In this document: piece after piece, positions 52,034-60,232 of the stretch
Layout of the letters: each line of letters opens with the position of its first letter
How positions within the stretch are numbered: the first letter of the stretch is position 1
Assembly (NCBI GenBank): GCA_035263865.1
Contig: DATFQX010000203.1
Span: 20,802 to 84,801, forward strand
DNA length: 64,000 nt
Origin: VAZQ01 sp035263865
GTDB taxonomy: Bacteria > Pseudomonadota > Alphaproteobacteria > Rhizobiales > Xanthobacteraceae
Direction: 5' to 3'
Notes under the pieces: model-generated
Told to the model about the DNA's origin: nothing
Databases searched by the model: none
What the model saw: only the letters and a program-made list of their open reading frames with translations
Translations under genes and position numbers: made by a program

Positions 52034-52123
52034 GCGATAACAGGCGGCGAGATCAACGCGCGCTTGCCATTCCTCGGGTGAAACCTCGGCGCGGATCGAC
52101 TTGAACTCGGTTGTGTAATTCAT
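52013..52123 (-). pseudogene. Class II aldolase N-terminal remnant
   Basis: The ATG at 52123 opens 36 codons: MNYTTEFKSIRAEVSPEEW then QARVDLAACYRLVDKYA and a stop. The EWQARVDLAACYRLV stretch is the N-terminal signature of class II aldolase/adducin proteins of about 250 residues. The stop occurs exactly at a palindromic TACGCGTA (52014-52021), where the next block of the family continues on the other strand. The rest of the gene is missing. Confidence 0.75.
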
Positions 52124-52223
52124 GGATAGTTTCCGGGTGCTTTTCGCCTGTCGGGCCTGAGTCCGGCAGCATAGCGCCGGCTCATGGCGGAGGCCAACAC
52201 GGGACAAAAAGGGAGGGCCCGCC

Positions 52224-53022
52224 ATGGCGATCCGCGACATTCTGCGAAACACCGTCAAAGAGAAGCTTGCGCGAGACGAGGTGGTCGCATCCATGACGGT
52301 GCGACTGGTACGTACCATCGAGATTGCGCGCATAGCGCGCACTGCGGGCTTCGATACCCTCTATGTCGATCTCGAACATTCGAGCTTCTCACTCGAGACT
52401 TGCGGCCAGATCTGCATGGCCGCGCTCGAGGCAGGAATCGCGCCTTTCGTGCGCGTTCCCGCCAACACGCCAGATTACATTTCCCCCGTGCTCGACGGCG
52501 GCGCACTCGGCGTGATCGCGCCGCATATCCGCTCGGCGCAGGACGCCAGAGCCGTTGTCAAGGCCGCTAAATTCCCTCCGCTCGGCGAGCGATCGAGTGC
52601 GGGCGGGCTCCCGCATCTTCATTTCCGCTCCTTCCCGGCGGCGGAAGCCGATGCCGCGCTCAACGACGCCACCATGGTCATCGTACAATTCGAGAGCGCC
52701 GCGGCGCTCGCGCAGGCCGATGAGATCATCGCAGTCGATGGGGTCGACATGGTGCTCATCGGTCTCAATGACCTGCTCGGGGACTTGGGCATTCCCGGCG
52801 AATACGATCATCCTCGCGTGCGTGAGATCTATGCACAGACCATCGCCGCCTGCCGCAAGCGCAGCAAGCACTGCGGCGTCGGGGGGGCTGGCGACGCGTC
52901 CCGATCTCGCGGCCGAGTTCGTGAAGATGGGCGCGCGTTACGTATCGACCGGCACCGACCTCGCGTTTCTCGCCGACGCCTGCACGGCGCGCGCACGGGC
53001 GCTCAAGAACATCAAGCTCTGA
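52224..53022 (+). pseudogene. HpcH/HpaI-family aldolase broken at a G7 tract
   Basis: From the ATG at 52224 the protein matches HpaI-type aldolases: FDTLYVDLEHSSFSLETCGQ, GGALGVIAPHIRS, MVIVQFESAAALAQADEI and VDMVLIGLNDLLGDLG. At seven G at 52881-52887 the frame turns to nonsense that runs to 53255. With one G fewer it reads GVGGLATRPDLAAEFVKMGA and FLADACTARARALKNIKL to a stop at 53022, the normal C-terminus. The whole protein would be about 265 residues. It cleaves 4-hydroxy-2-oxo acids to pyruvate or related products. The G run may be a true slippage mutation, a phase-variable tract or an assembly error. Confidence 0.82.
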
Positions 53023-53049
53023 TCGTAGCCGCAGCTGGGGCAGTCGGTA

Positions 53050-53826
53050 TCAGACGTCGCTCACCCGGCGCCGACCGGACAGACCATAACGGTGCAGATC
53101 GGTGCCGTGCACATCGAGCCAAGCCTTGGCGCGCTCGGCTTCCGGATAAAGCCGCTTTACCAAGCGCCAGAACCGCAGCGAGTGGTTCAGCTCCACGAGA
53201 TGGCACACCTCGTGCGCGGCGAGGTAGCCGAGCACGAAGGACGGCGCGAGAATGAGGCGCCAGGAGAACGACAATACGCCCGTATTGGAGCACGAACCCC
53301 ATCGGCTGGACTGATCGCGCACGTAGATGTGCTTGATCGGAACGCCAAGCGTGGCCGCATAACGGCGGCTGGCTGTCTCGAGATCGCGCTGCGCCTCGCG
53401 CTTCAAAAAGTCGCTGACGCGGCGGTCGACATGCGGCGGCTCGCCGACGACGCAGAGTACGCGCTTGCCGCTGTCGTCGATCTGCGTCCACGCCGTGCCG
53501 CGCGCGCCACGGCGGTTGACGATACGATGTGGCTCACCGCGCAGCGGGACTTCCACCCCGTCCGCAAAAGGCGCCGCCTCCGGCAGCCGTTTCAGCCGTG
53601 CAGCAATCCAGCCGCCGTGCTTTTGCGCGAACTCCTTTGCCTCCTTGAGACTGCCTCGCGGCGGCATGGTGAGAATCACCTCGCGCAAGGCGGCATCGAT
53701 ACGCAACGTGTAGCGCCGCGCCTGGCGATGACGACGCAGACGCACGGGATAGATCGCTTCGTCGAATACGACTTGGACGAGCGAGGGCTCGCTCGGACGC
53801 CGATAGAGCAAGGCGCGAAGCGGCAT
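53050..53826 (-). CDS. YgjP/SprT-like zinc metalloprotease (DUF45 family)
   Basis: A 258-residue protein with an N-terminal beta-rich part (VRLRRHRQARRYTLRIDAAL, then VILTMPPRGSLKEA) and the C-terminal SprT-like domain: RWGSCSNTGVLSFSWRLIL and AAHEVCHLVELNHS, the HExxH zinc motif followed by the third His (NHS), and RFWRLVKRLYP. This is the standard form of the YgjP family. The substrate is unknown. The ATG at 53826 lacks a strong ribosome site. No neighbour is functionally linked. Confidence 0.9.
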   Translation of the reverse strand: MPLRALLYRRPSEPSLVQVVFDEAIYPVRLRRHRQARRYTLRIDAALREVILTMPPRGSLKEAKEFAQKHGGWIAARLKRLPEAAPFADGVEVPLRGEPHRIVNRRGARGTAWTQIDDSGKRVLCVVGEPPHVDRRVSDFLKREAQRDLETASRRYAATLGVPIKHIYVRDQSSRWGSCSNTGVLSFSWRLILAPSFVLGYLAAHEVCHLVELNHSLRFWRLVKRLYPEAERAKAWLDVHGTDLHRYGLSGRRRVSDV

Positions 53827-54187
53827 TTATCCACCCTGGAGCAACCCAGCGAAATACTGCCATACCGGCAACAGGCCGCAGCCTGACACCTAACAAATAA
53901 AGTTTCTTCTCCAGCTATGGGGGGTCCTGACGCACAGGACTCAACAGGTCGTAGTCTTCAAGCATTGAATTTATTTTCATAATTCGCGGGCCTGTCCCGG
54001 CACCGGCGCGCAGCCCACAGCCTATCTGATGCTGCGGTTCCTCAAAAATACAGGTGGTTCAATGGGTTAGCGGACACGGCGAAGATGCTCCACATGACGA
54101 ATCATGCGGAAAGCGCGGCACGACGCGGCTTAAGGGGCATATACGGCGCGACGGCCGCCTATTCGGCGAACGCCTTTTCGCAGATTC
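53827..54187. other. Gap of 361 bases without a supported gene
   Basis: No convincing coding frame. GTCCTG at 53925-53930 and CAGGAC about 5 bases further on form a small hairpin, without a T tract on either strand. It may end the leftward PHA depolymerase transcript or precede the metalloprotease gene. AT-rich bases around 53960-53990 could hold a promoter. Confidence 0.5.
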
Positions 54188-55576
54188 CTATTCGTTTGCC
54201 GCGCTGGCCATGGCGGGCGCCGACATGGTGCGCAGCGCTGCCCCCGCAATTTTGGTCGGCGCGCGCCGACTGGCGCCTCGCGCGACTCCTGCGTTGTTCG
54301 AAAGCACGAAATCCGCGACACGGGGTGCAATTTCAGAACGAAACCGCGAGCCGTTGAAGACACCGTAATGGCCGACGGCCGGCTGCAGCCAGTGCGCCTT
54401 ACGCTCCGGCGGGATATTGACACACAGGCGGTGCGCCGCCTCGGTCTGACCGACACCGGAAATGTCGTCATTCTCGCCTTCCACCGTGAGCAAGGCGACG
54501 CGACGGATCTTCGTCGGGTCGACGCGAACGCCGCGATGGGTCATCTCGCCCTTCGGCAAGGCATGGCGGACGAACACGGTGTCCACCGTCTGCAGATAGA
54601 ACTCGGCCGCGAGATCCATGACCGCGAGATATTCATCGTAGAACTCGCGATGTTTCTGCGCGGAATCACCATCGCCCTGTACGAGATGAAGGAACAGTTT
54701 GCGGTGCGCCTCGATGTGGCGATCCAGATTCATGCTCACGAAGCCGTGCAGCTGCAAAAACCCCGGATAAACGTCGCGCATGAATCCAGGATTTGGAAAC
54801 GGCACCTTGGTAATGACGTTGCGGCGGAACCAGTCGACGCCGCGGCGTTCCGCATGAATGTTCACCACCGTCGGATTGACGCGGGTATCGATAGGACCGC
54901 CCATCAGCACCATGGAATGGGGAACATAGGGGTCCTCGTCAGCCTCCATATAGGCGACCGCCGCGAGCACCGGGACCGACGGCTGACACACCGCAAGCAC
55001 GTGCACGTCGCCAGCGAGCAAATGCAGCATCGAGATCAGGTAATCGATGTAGTCGTCGAGATCGAACGCACCTTGCGAGACCGGGACCATGCGGGCGTCG
55101 ACCCATTCGGTGAGGTAGACGTCGTGATTTGGCAGAAAGCCCTCGACCGTGCCGCGCAACAGCGTCGGATAGTGTCCCGACATGGGGGCGACGATGAGCA
55201 GACGAGGCTGGGGGCGGCGGGGTGGGTGTTCGAAGGCGCGCTCGAAATGCAGGAGCCGGCAAAACGGGCGCTCCCACACAACCGAGATATGCACGGGCAC
55301 GCGCTCCCCGCCGACGACCGTCGCGTTGATGTTCCATTCCGGCTTGCCATAGCGACGGGTCGAGCGCTCGAAGAGTTCCAGTCCCGCAGCCATGGTCTTG
55401 CCGAAGGCGGTGTAGGACAGAGGGTTGGCCGGGTTACGGAAGAACAGCCGCGCGGCATCGGCAAAGGCGCGCGAGGGGTTGAGCGCGGCCTGACTCATTT
55501 CATAGAGCCAGTAGGCCGGCGCCGCATACATCGGGCCCGTTGCGAGCGGCGCGCCCCCGAATTCGCCAATCGCCAT
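54188..55576 (-). CDS. phaZ: Intracellular polyhydroxyalkanoate depolymerase PhaZ
   Basis: A 462-residue protein of the intracellular PHB depolymerase family. YWLYEMSQAALNPSRAFADA and NPLSYTAFGKTMAAGLELFE open the family, and HVLAVCQPSVPVLAAV carries the Cys at the lipase-box position used by this family; YLTEWVDARMVPVS and HWLQPAVGHYGVFNGSRF contain further conserved Asp/His sites. It degrades stored PHB granules. The ATG at 55576 has GAGGG 8 bases upstream; in-frame ATGs at 55633 and 55531 are alternatives. The last 40 residues are Ala/Arg-rich. Confidence 0.92.
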   Translation of the reverse strand: MAIGEFGGAPLATGPMYAAPAYWLYEMSQAALNPSRAFADAARLFFRNPANPLSYTAFGKTMAAGLELFERSTRRYGKPEWNINATVVGGERVPVHISVVWERPFCRLLHFERAFEHPPRRPQPRLLIVAPMSGHYPTLLRGTVEGFLPNHDVYLTEWVDARMVPVSQGAFDLDDYIDYLISMLHLLAGDVHVLAVCQPSVPVLAAVAYMEADEDPYVPHSMVLMGGPIDTRVNPTVVNIHAERRGVDWFRRNVITKVPFPNPGFMRDVYPGFLQLHGFVSMNLDRHIEAHRKLFLHLVQGDGDSAQKHREFYDEYLAVMDLAAEFYLQTVDTVFVRHALPKGEMTHRGVRVDPTKIRRVALLTVEGENDDISGVGQTEAAHRLCVNIPPERKAHWLQPAVGHYGVFNGSRFRSEIAPRVADFVLSNNAGVARGASRRAPTKIAGAALRTMSAPAMASAANE

Positions 55577-55753
55577 TGACCCGGCCCTCAGCGGCTTTTG
55601 CCGCACTGCAACATATTGTCGTGAATCTGCCATATAGTCAATGTCTCCGGCGGGTTATCCACCCGTTCCCGCAACATAAATAATGACTTCGCGGTCGCTT
55701 GGCGCTTTTGCGTCGCAGCAACGCTGGCATGTCAAAATCGCCGGGAACCCGAG

Positions 55754-56575
55754 CTATTCGCCGGTCTGCAGTAATGACCCGACCCGCCGTGCACTCTTGA
55801 GCAGGGCGAGGAACGCCAGTACGCCCGCGCCGAAATAAAGCGCGTTGAGCACAAACGCCTCAAGCATCAGATCGACGCGTATGACGTGCTCCATCAGCAG
55901 CGCACGCATGCCCTCGAAGACGTAGGTCGGCGGCAACGTCCAGGCGAGCACTTGCAGCCAGTCCGGCAACACGCTGACCGGGTAATAGACGCAAGTGAGC
56001 GGCATGAGCACGAACATCAGCGTCCAGGCGAGAGATTCGGCACCCATGCCATTGCGCAACAGCACACCCGCGACGACGATGCCGACGGCCCAACTCGTCA
56101 GGATCAGGTTCAAAAAGAAGGCCGCCAGCGCGAGCCCCAGGCTGTAGACGTTGAAGCCGAAGAAGGCCATCGCCAGGAATGTCACCGGCAGCATTCCGAT
56201 GGCGAGGCGGATAAGGCTCATGATCATCAGCGCGCAAACGAATTCGATCGGCCGCAGCGGGCTGATCATCAGGTTGGTCAGGTTGCGTGACCACATCTCT
56301 TCCAGGAACGACACCGAGAAACCAAGCTGCCCGCGGAACAGCACGTCCCACATCAGCACGGCGGCGATGAAAATGCCGCTGGCACGCGCGAAAAACCCGG
56401 AATTCTGGGCGATGTAGAACTGCAGAAAGCCCCAGACGAAAAGCTGGACCGCCGGCCAATAGATCAGCTCGAGAAGCCGGGTCCAGGACGAGCGCAACAG
56501 ATAAACGTAGCGCAGCACCATCGCGGCGACGCGGTGTGGTGCCAAGCTCACCGCACTGATCGAAGGCGCCCTCAT
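55754..56575 (-). CDS. ABC-2-type transporter permease (NodJ-like exporter)
   Basis: A 273-residue, six-helix ABC-2 permease. FVWGFLQFYIAQNSGF, LEEMWSRNLTNLMISPLRPIE and PLTCVYYPVSVLPDWLQVLAW are typical of NodJ/DrrB-type exporters. The start at 56575 overlaps the ATPase stop by 4 bases (ATGA); the open frame extends 49 codons upstream without similarity. It exports a lipid, polysaccharide or small molecule of unknown kind. It lies divergent to regB. Confidence 0.9.
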   Translation of the reverse strand: MRAPSISAVSLAPHRVAAMVLRYVYLLRSSWTRLLELIYWPAVQLFVWGFLQFYIAQNSGFFARASGIFIAAVLMWDVLFRGQLGFSVSFLEEMWSRNLTNLMISPLRPIEFVCALMIMSLIRLAIGMLPVTFLAMAFFGFNVYSLGLALAAFFLNLILTSWAVGIVVAGVLLRNGMGAESLAWTLMFVLMPLTCVYYPVSVLPDWLQVLAWTLPPTYVFEGMRALLMEHVIRVDLMLEAFVLNALYFGAGVLAFLALLKSARRVGSLLQTGE

Positions 56576-57333
56576 TGCGCAGCCTGGCGTGCCTCGCCGC
56601 GGCCGCGCGCGACGTCGAGAAACACCTCTTCCATGGTCTGGCGGCCGTAGCGCACCAAGAGCCGCTGCGGCGTGTCGTCGTCTTCGATATGCCCTTGCTT
56701 CATGATGATGACGCGCTCGCACAGGCGCTCGACCTCGGCCATGTTGTGGGAGGCGAGCAGCACGGTGGCACCTCGCTGTTTGCGAAACCGTTCGAGGTGA
56801 CCGCGCACCCAGTCGGCGGTGTCCGGGTCGAGCGAGGCGGTGGGCTCGTCGAGCAGCAGCACCCGCGGAGAATTGATCAGCGCCTTGGCGAGCGCGACGC
56901 GGGTCTTCTGCCCGGCCGAAAGCTTGCCGGTTGGCCGGTCGAGAAATTCCGAGAGATCGAGCTCGCGAGCGAGCGCCGCGATGCGGCCGCCGAGATCGTC
57001 CACCGCGTAGAGCCGCCCGAATACCTTGAGGTTTTGCCGCACGGTCAGACGGTGCGGCATGTCCACATATGGGCTCTCGAAATTCATCTCGTGAAGCACC
57101 TGGTAGCGCTGGCGCGGCATCTCGGCGCCGAGCACTTTCACCGTGCCGGAGGTCGGCGTGATCAGACCCATGATCATCGCGATGGTGGTGGTCTTGCCGG
57201 CGCCGTTGCCGCCGAGCAGTCCGGTGACCGAACCAGGTTCGAGCGCGAAGGAAATGCCGTCAACCGCGCGGGTGGTCTTGTAGACCTTCACCAGCTGGTC
57301 GACGGCAATGGCGGGCTCGACGGTTTTCAACAT
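56572..57333 (-). CDS. ABC-2-type exporter ATPase (NodI/DrrA-like)
   Basis: A 253-residue ATPase with Walker A GGNGAGKTTTI, signature LSAGQKTRVALAKAL and Walker B VLLLDEPTASLDPDTAD. The ATG at 57333 (MLKTVEPAIAVDQLVKVY) is the start that fits the family, although the open frame extends 79 codons upstream through the divergent promoter and the regB start. It pairs with the coupled permease. The pair sits beside regB, an arrangement that may reflect shared redox control. Confidence 0.9.
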   Translation of the reverse strand: MLKTVEPAIAVDQLVKVYKTTRAVDGISFALEPGSVTGLLGGNGAGKTTTIAMIMGLITPTSGTVKVLGAEMPRQRYQVLHEMNFESPYVDMPHRLTVRQNLKVFGRLYAVDDLGGRIAALARELDLSEFLDRPTGKLSAGQKTRVALAKALINSPRVLLLDEPTASLDPDTADWVRGHLERFRKQRGATVLLASHNMAEVERLCERVIIMKQGHIEDDDTPQRLLVRYGRQTMEEVFLDVARGRGEARQAAQ

Positions 57334-57469
57334 GAGGTCGCCTGCGCGGAACCGCAGATGTGGCGCGGCGCCGCGCACGAGGCAAGGGGCATGGGCGCCC
57401 ATTTGTCCCGCGCGCCGAAGCCGACTGTCGATGGTTGAGCACGTGCGGCGAAGGCGTACATTGTTGGAC
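57334..57469. promoter_or_regulatory. Divergent promoter region between the exporter and regB
   Basis: These 136 bases separate the leftward exporter operon and the rightward sensor kinase. No clear box is visible. RegA-type sites are loosely defined GC-rich sequences and cannot be assigned by eye. Shared control is inferred only from the layout. Confidence 0.5.
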
Positions 57470-58780
57470 ATGACCGACCAGCCTCCCGAGGAAGCCCACC
57501 GCACCGGACGCAGCGTGCGCCTTGACACCCTGGTGCGGCTGCGCTGGCTCGCGGTCATCGGCCAGAGCACTGCCGTGCTGGTGGTCTATTTCGGCCTCGA
57601 TTACGAGCTGCCGATCTGGCCGTGTCTTGCAGTGATCGCGCTCGCCGCCTGGCTCAACGTCGCTTTGCGCGTTCGCTTCCCGATGACCCAGCGGCTCGAG
57701 CCGGACCGGGCGGCATGGCTGCTGGCCTTCGACATCGCCGAGCTCGCGGTGCTCTTGTTCTTCACCGGCGGGCTCGAGAATCCGTTCGCGTTCCTTTTCC
57801 TCGGACCTGTTCTGATCTCGGCCACCGCGTTGCCGGCGCGGATGACGCTGATGCTCGGCGGCTTCGCCGTTGCCTGCGCCACCGTGCTCGTGTTCGTGCA
57901 CGAGCCGCTGCCTTGGGACACCGAGCCGCCGCTCGAACTGCCCGCGACCTATGTCATGGGAGTGTGGCTTTCGCTCTTGCTTGCAATCGCCTTCATCGGC
58001 CTGCATGCCTGGCAGATCACCGAGGAATCCCGCCAGCTTGCCGACGCGCTGGCGGCGACCGAATTGGTGCTTGCACGCGAACAGCACCTCTCCCAGCTCG
58101 ATGGGCTGGCGGCCGCCGCCGCTCATGAACTGGGCACACCGCTTGCCACCATCACGCTCATCGCCAAGGAACTGCAGCTGGCGATCAAGCCTGATTCCGA
58201 ATATGCGGAAGACGTGCGCCTCTTGAGCGAGCAGGCCAAACGCTGCCGCGCGATTCTGGCGAAGCTGACCGAACTCTCGAGTGGTGCGCCGTTCGACCGC
58301 ATGAAACTATCCACGCTGATCGAAGAGGTGGTTGCCCCGCATCGCAACTTCGGCGTCGCCATAAACGTCGCATTGTCGGCGGGGGAGACGGCCGAACCGG
58401 TCGGCGGCCGCAATCCCGCGATCCTCTACGGTCTCGGCAACCTGCTCGAGAACGCGATTGATTTCGCCCACGAGCGGGTCGAGGTGGCGGCCTCTTGGAG
58501 CGGTCAGGACGTCGCCGTCACCATCACCGACGATGGCCCGGGATTTGCCCCCGAGGTCGTGGACCGCATTGGCGAGCCCTATGTCACAAACCGCCGGCGG
58601 CAAAATCTCGACGGGGAGGCGAGTGGGCTTGGGCTTGGCTTTTTCATTGCCAAGACCTTGCTAGAGCGCTCGGGCGCGACGCTCGATTTCGAGAACCGCG
58701 CATTTCCCGATCGAGGCGCGATCGTGCGCGTGCGCTGGGGCCGCGGCGACTTCGAACGTGCAATGGCGTTCGCTTCGTGA
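57470..58780 (+). CDS. regB: Redox sensor histidine kinase RegB/PrrB/ActS
   Basis: A 436-residue membrane kinase. Six hydrophobic segments fill residues 25-180, with the quinone-linked box GGLENPF at residues 100-106. The H-box is AAAAAHELGTPLATI with phospho-acceptor His219. QAKRCRAIL places the redox-active Cys at position 259, as in RegB. The N-box NLLENAIDFA and G-boxes DDGPGFAP and GLGLGFFIAK close the ATPase. It senses the quinone pool and redox state and phosphorylates RegA. The ATG at 57470 is the first with family similarity. The cognate regA follows after 182 bases. Confidence 0.95.
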   Translation: MTDQPPEEAHRTGRSVRLDTLVRLRWLAVIGQSTAVLVVYFGLDYELPIWPCLAVIALAAWLNVALRVRFPMTQRLEPDRAAWLLAFDIAELAVLLFFTGGLENPFAFLFLGPVLISATALPARMTLMLGGFAVACATVLVFVHEPLPWDTEPPLELPATYVMGVWLSLLLAIAFIGLHAWQITEESRQLADALAATELVLAREQHLSQLDGLAAAAAHELGTPLATITLIAKELQLAIKPDSEYAEDVRLLSEQAKRCRAILAKLTELSSGAPFDRMKLSTLIEEVVAPHRNFGVAINVALSAGETAEPVGGRNPAILYGLGNLLENAIDFAHERVEVAASWSGQDVAVTITDDGPGFAPEVVDRIGEPYVTNRRRQNLDGEASGLGLGFFIAKTLLERSGATLDFENRAFPDRGAIVRVRWGRGDFERAMAFAS

Positions 58781-58962
58781 AAGCTGGCCTCTAAAGCACT
58801 GCCGCTCCGTGTCTTTTCCTAAAAGCCCCTCCGCTCGCCCGCATTCATTATCGATTATTCACTTGAGGTTAGGCGGCAGGTTCCTAGATTAGCTGCACGA
58901 AGTTGGGGCGAATCGTCGCGGCGCCTTGCTCGGTGCGGCGACGCCACGTTGCGGAGGCGTAC

Positions 58963-59520
58963 ATGGCGATGGCCGATTTGGCCGCGGCAATACCGGCCGA
59001 TCGCTCGCTGCTCATCGTCGAAGACGACAAGTCCTTCTTGCAGCGGCTCGCCCGCGCCATGGAAGGCCGCGGCTTCATCGTGACCACCGCCGAGTCGGTG
59101 GCCGACGGGCTGGCCCAACTTGAGACAATATCGCCGGCTTTTGCCGTCGTGGACATGCGACTCGAGGACGGCAACGGCCTTGACGTCATTTCCGCGCTCA
59201 AACGTCGGCGTCCCGACGCACGCGCCATCATCCTCACCGGCTACGGCAACATCGCAACCGCCGTGAACGCGGTGAAGCTCGGTGCCGTCGACTATCTGTC
59301 AAAGCCGGTGGATGCCGATGACGTGGTCGCAGCGCTGCTCGCGCTCGACGGCCGCAAAGCCGAGCCGCCGCAAAACCCGATGTCGGCCGATCGGGTCCGC
59401 TGGGAGCACATTCAGCGCATCTACGAACTTTGCGGCCGCAACGTCTCCGAGACGGCACGCCGGCTCAATATGCATCGCCGCACCCTGCAGCGCATTCTGG
59501 CCAAGCGCGCGCCGAAGTGA
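58963..59520 (+). CDS. regA: Redox response regulator RegA/PrrA/ActR
   Basis: A 185-residue regulator. The receiver has VEDDKSFLQRLARAME with the acidic pair and phospho-acceptor Asp64 in AVVDMRLEDGNG; the Thr/Lys switch residues are in ILTGYGN and SKPVDADD. The Fis-type helix-turn-helix near the end (NVSETARRLNMHRRTLQRIL) is almost invariant in RegA. It controls respiration, carbon and nitrogen fixation genes under low oxygen in alphaproteobacteria. The ATG at 58963 follows GGAGG. It has its own 182-base leader, so it can be transcribed apart from regB. Confidence 0.96.
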   Translation: MAMADLAAAIPADRSLLIVEDDKSFLQRLARAMEGRGFIVTTAESVADGLAQLETISPAFAVVDMRLEDGNGLDVISALKRRRPDARAIILTGYGNIATAVNAVKLGAVDYLSKPVDADDVVAALLALDGRKAEPPQNPMSADRVRWEHIQRIYELCGRNVSETARRLNMHRRTLQRILAKRAPK

Positions 59521-59564
59521 TTGGCCGGTCGTAAGCGCGATACGCCCACCAAGGTTTAGGCGGG

Positions 59565-60059
59565 TCAGTCCGGGGTAACTGATCTCGCAACTGCGCCTTC
59601 CGGATCCGCCAGCGCCGAGAGGCGTAGCGCCGCCGCTCGTGCGAAGGCCAGCGTCATGGTCTTGCGGGTGGCGGGATGGAGTCGGTGCTCTGGCGCCTCG
59701 CATGCGATGGATGCGCCGTAGGCATCCGCAACGACCAGGCCGGCGTCGAGTGGAAAGATATCGCACGGCACCTCGAGCGTGGTCGCGAAAAACAGCCGAT
59801 CACAATGCAGCCGATAATCCATCCACTTCTGGTCAGCGCGAAAGTCGGCGATCGACGACTTGATCTCCACGATCCACACGTCGCCGTTTCCTCCGAGCGC
59901 CACCAGATCGGCGCGCCGGCCGGATGCGAGCGCGAGTTCGCTCACCACAGAGAATCCAAGCGAATGCAGAAGCCGCGTGGTCCCGCGCGCGATCGCGAGC
60001 GCGGCCGGTGATTGCCGGCCATCAACGGGCAGCGCGGCGCTGAGTGAACTCAAACTCAT
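59565..60059 (-). CDS. mmcB: DNA repair putative endonuclease MmcB
   Basis: A 164-residue protein of the MmcB family (PD-(D/E)XK-type fold). The conserved core RADLVALGGNGDVWIVEIKSS carries the Asp, Glu and Lys expected for the nuclease site, and FRADQKWMDYRLHCDRLFFA is the next family block. The ATG at 60059 (MSLSSLSAALPVDG) is preferred to one 26 codons upstream. Members are SOS-linked repair proteins in alphaproteobacteria. It is convergent to regA, a common arrangement in this order. Confidence 0.88.
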   Translation of the reverse strand: MSLSSLSAALPVDGRQSPAALAIARGTTRLLHSLGFSVVSELALASGRRADLVALGGNGDVWIVEIKSSIADFRADQKWMDYRLHCDRLFFATTLEVPCDIFPLDAGLVVADAYGASIACEAPEHRLHPATRKTMTLAFARAAALRLSALADPEGAVARSVTPD

Positions 60060-60232
60060 CGAATGAATCAGCCCTGGCAAGGGGACGCTTAGAGGACGAA
60101 GCCGAATGCCACGCATGACGCTGCACTCCCAGCCCACTCATTTCGGCGCGCTGGGGCCAACTCTACTTGCCTGGAACCAATTCCATCAACATGCCCGTGA
60201 TACGCAATTCGACTGCCGCCGGGCCGATTTCT

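Noticed and set aside
53923..53945. GTCCTG/CAGGAC hairpin as a rho-independent terminator
   Set aside because: Stem of only six pairs and no T tract on either strand.
54054..54368. Plus-strand frames of 90-105 codons before phaZ ends
   Set aside because: They overlap the phaZ C-terminus, show no motif and change composition within the overlap.
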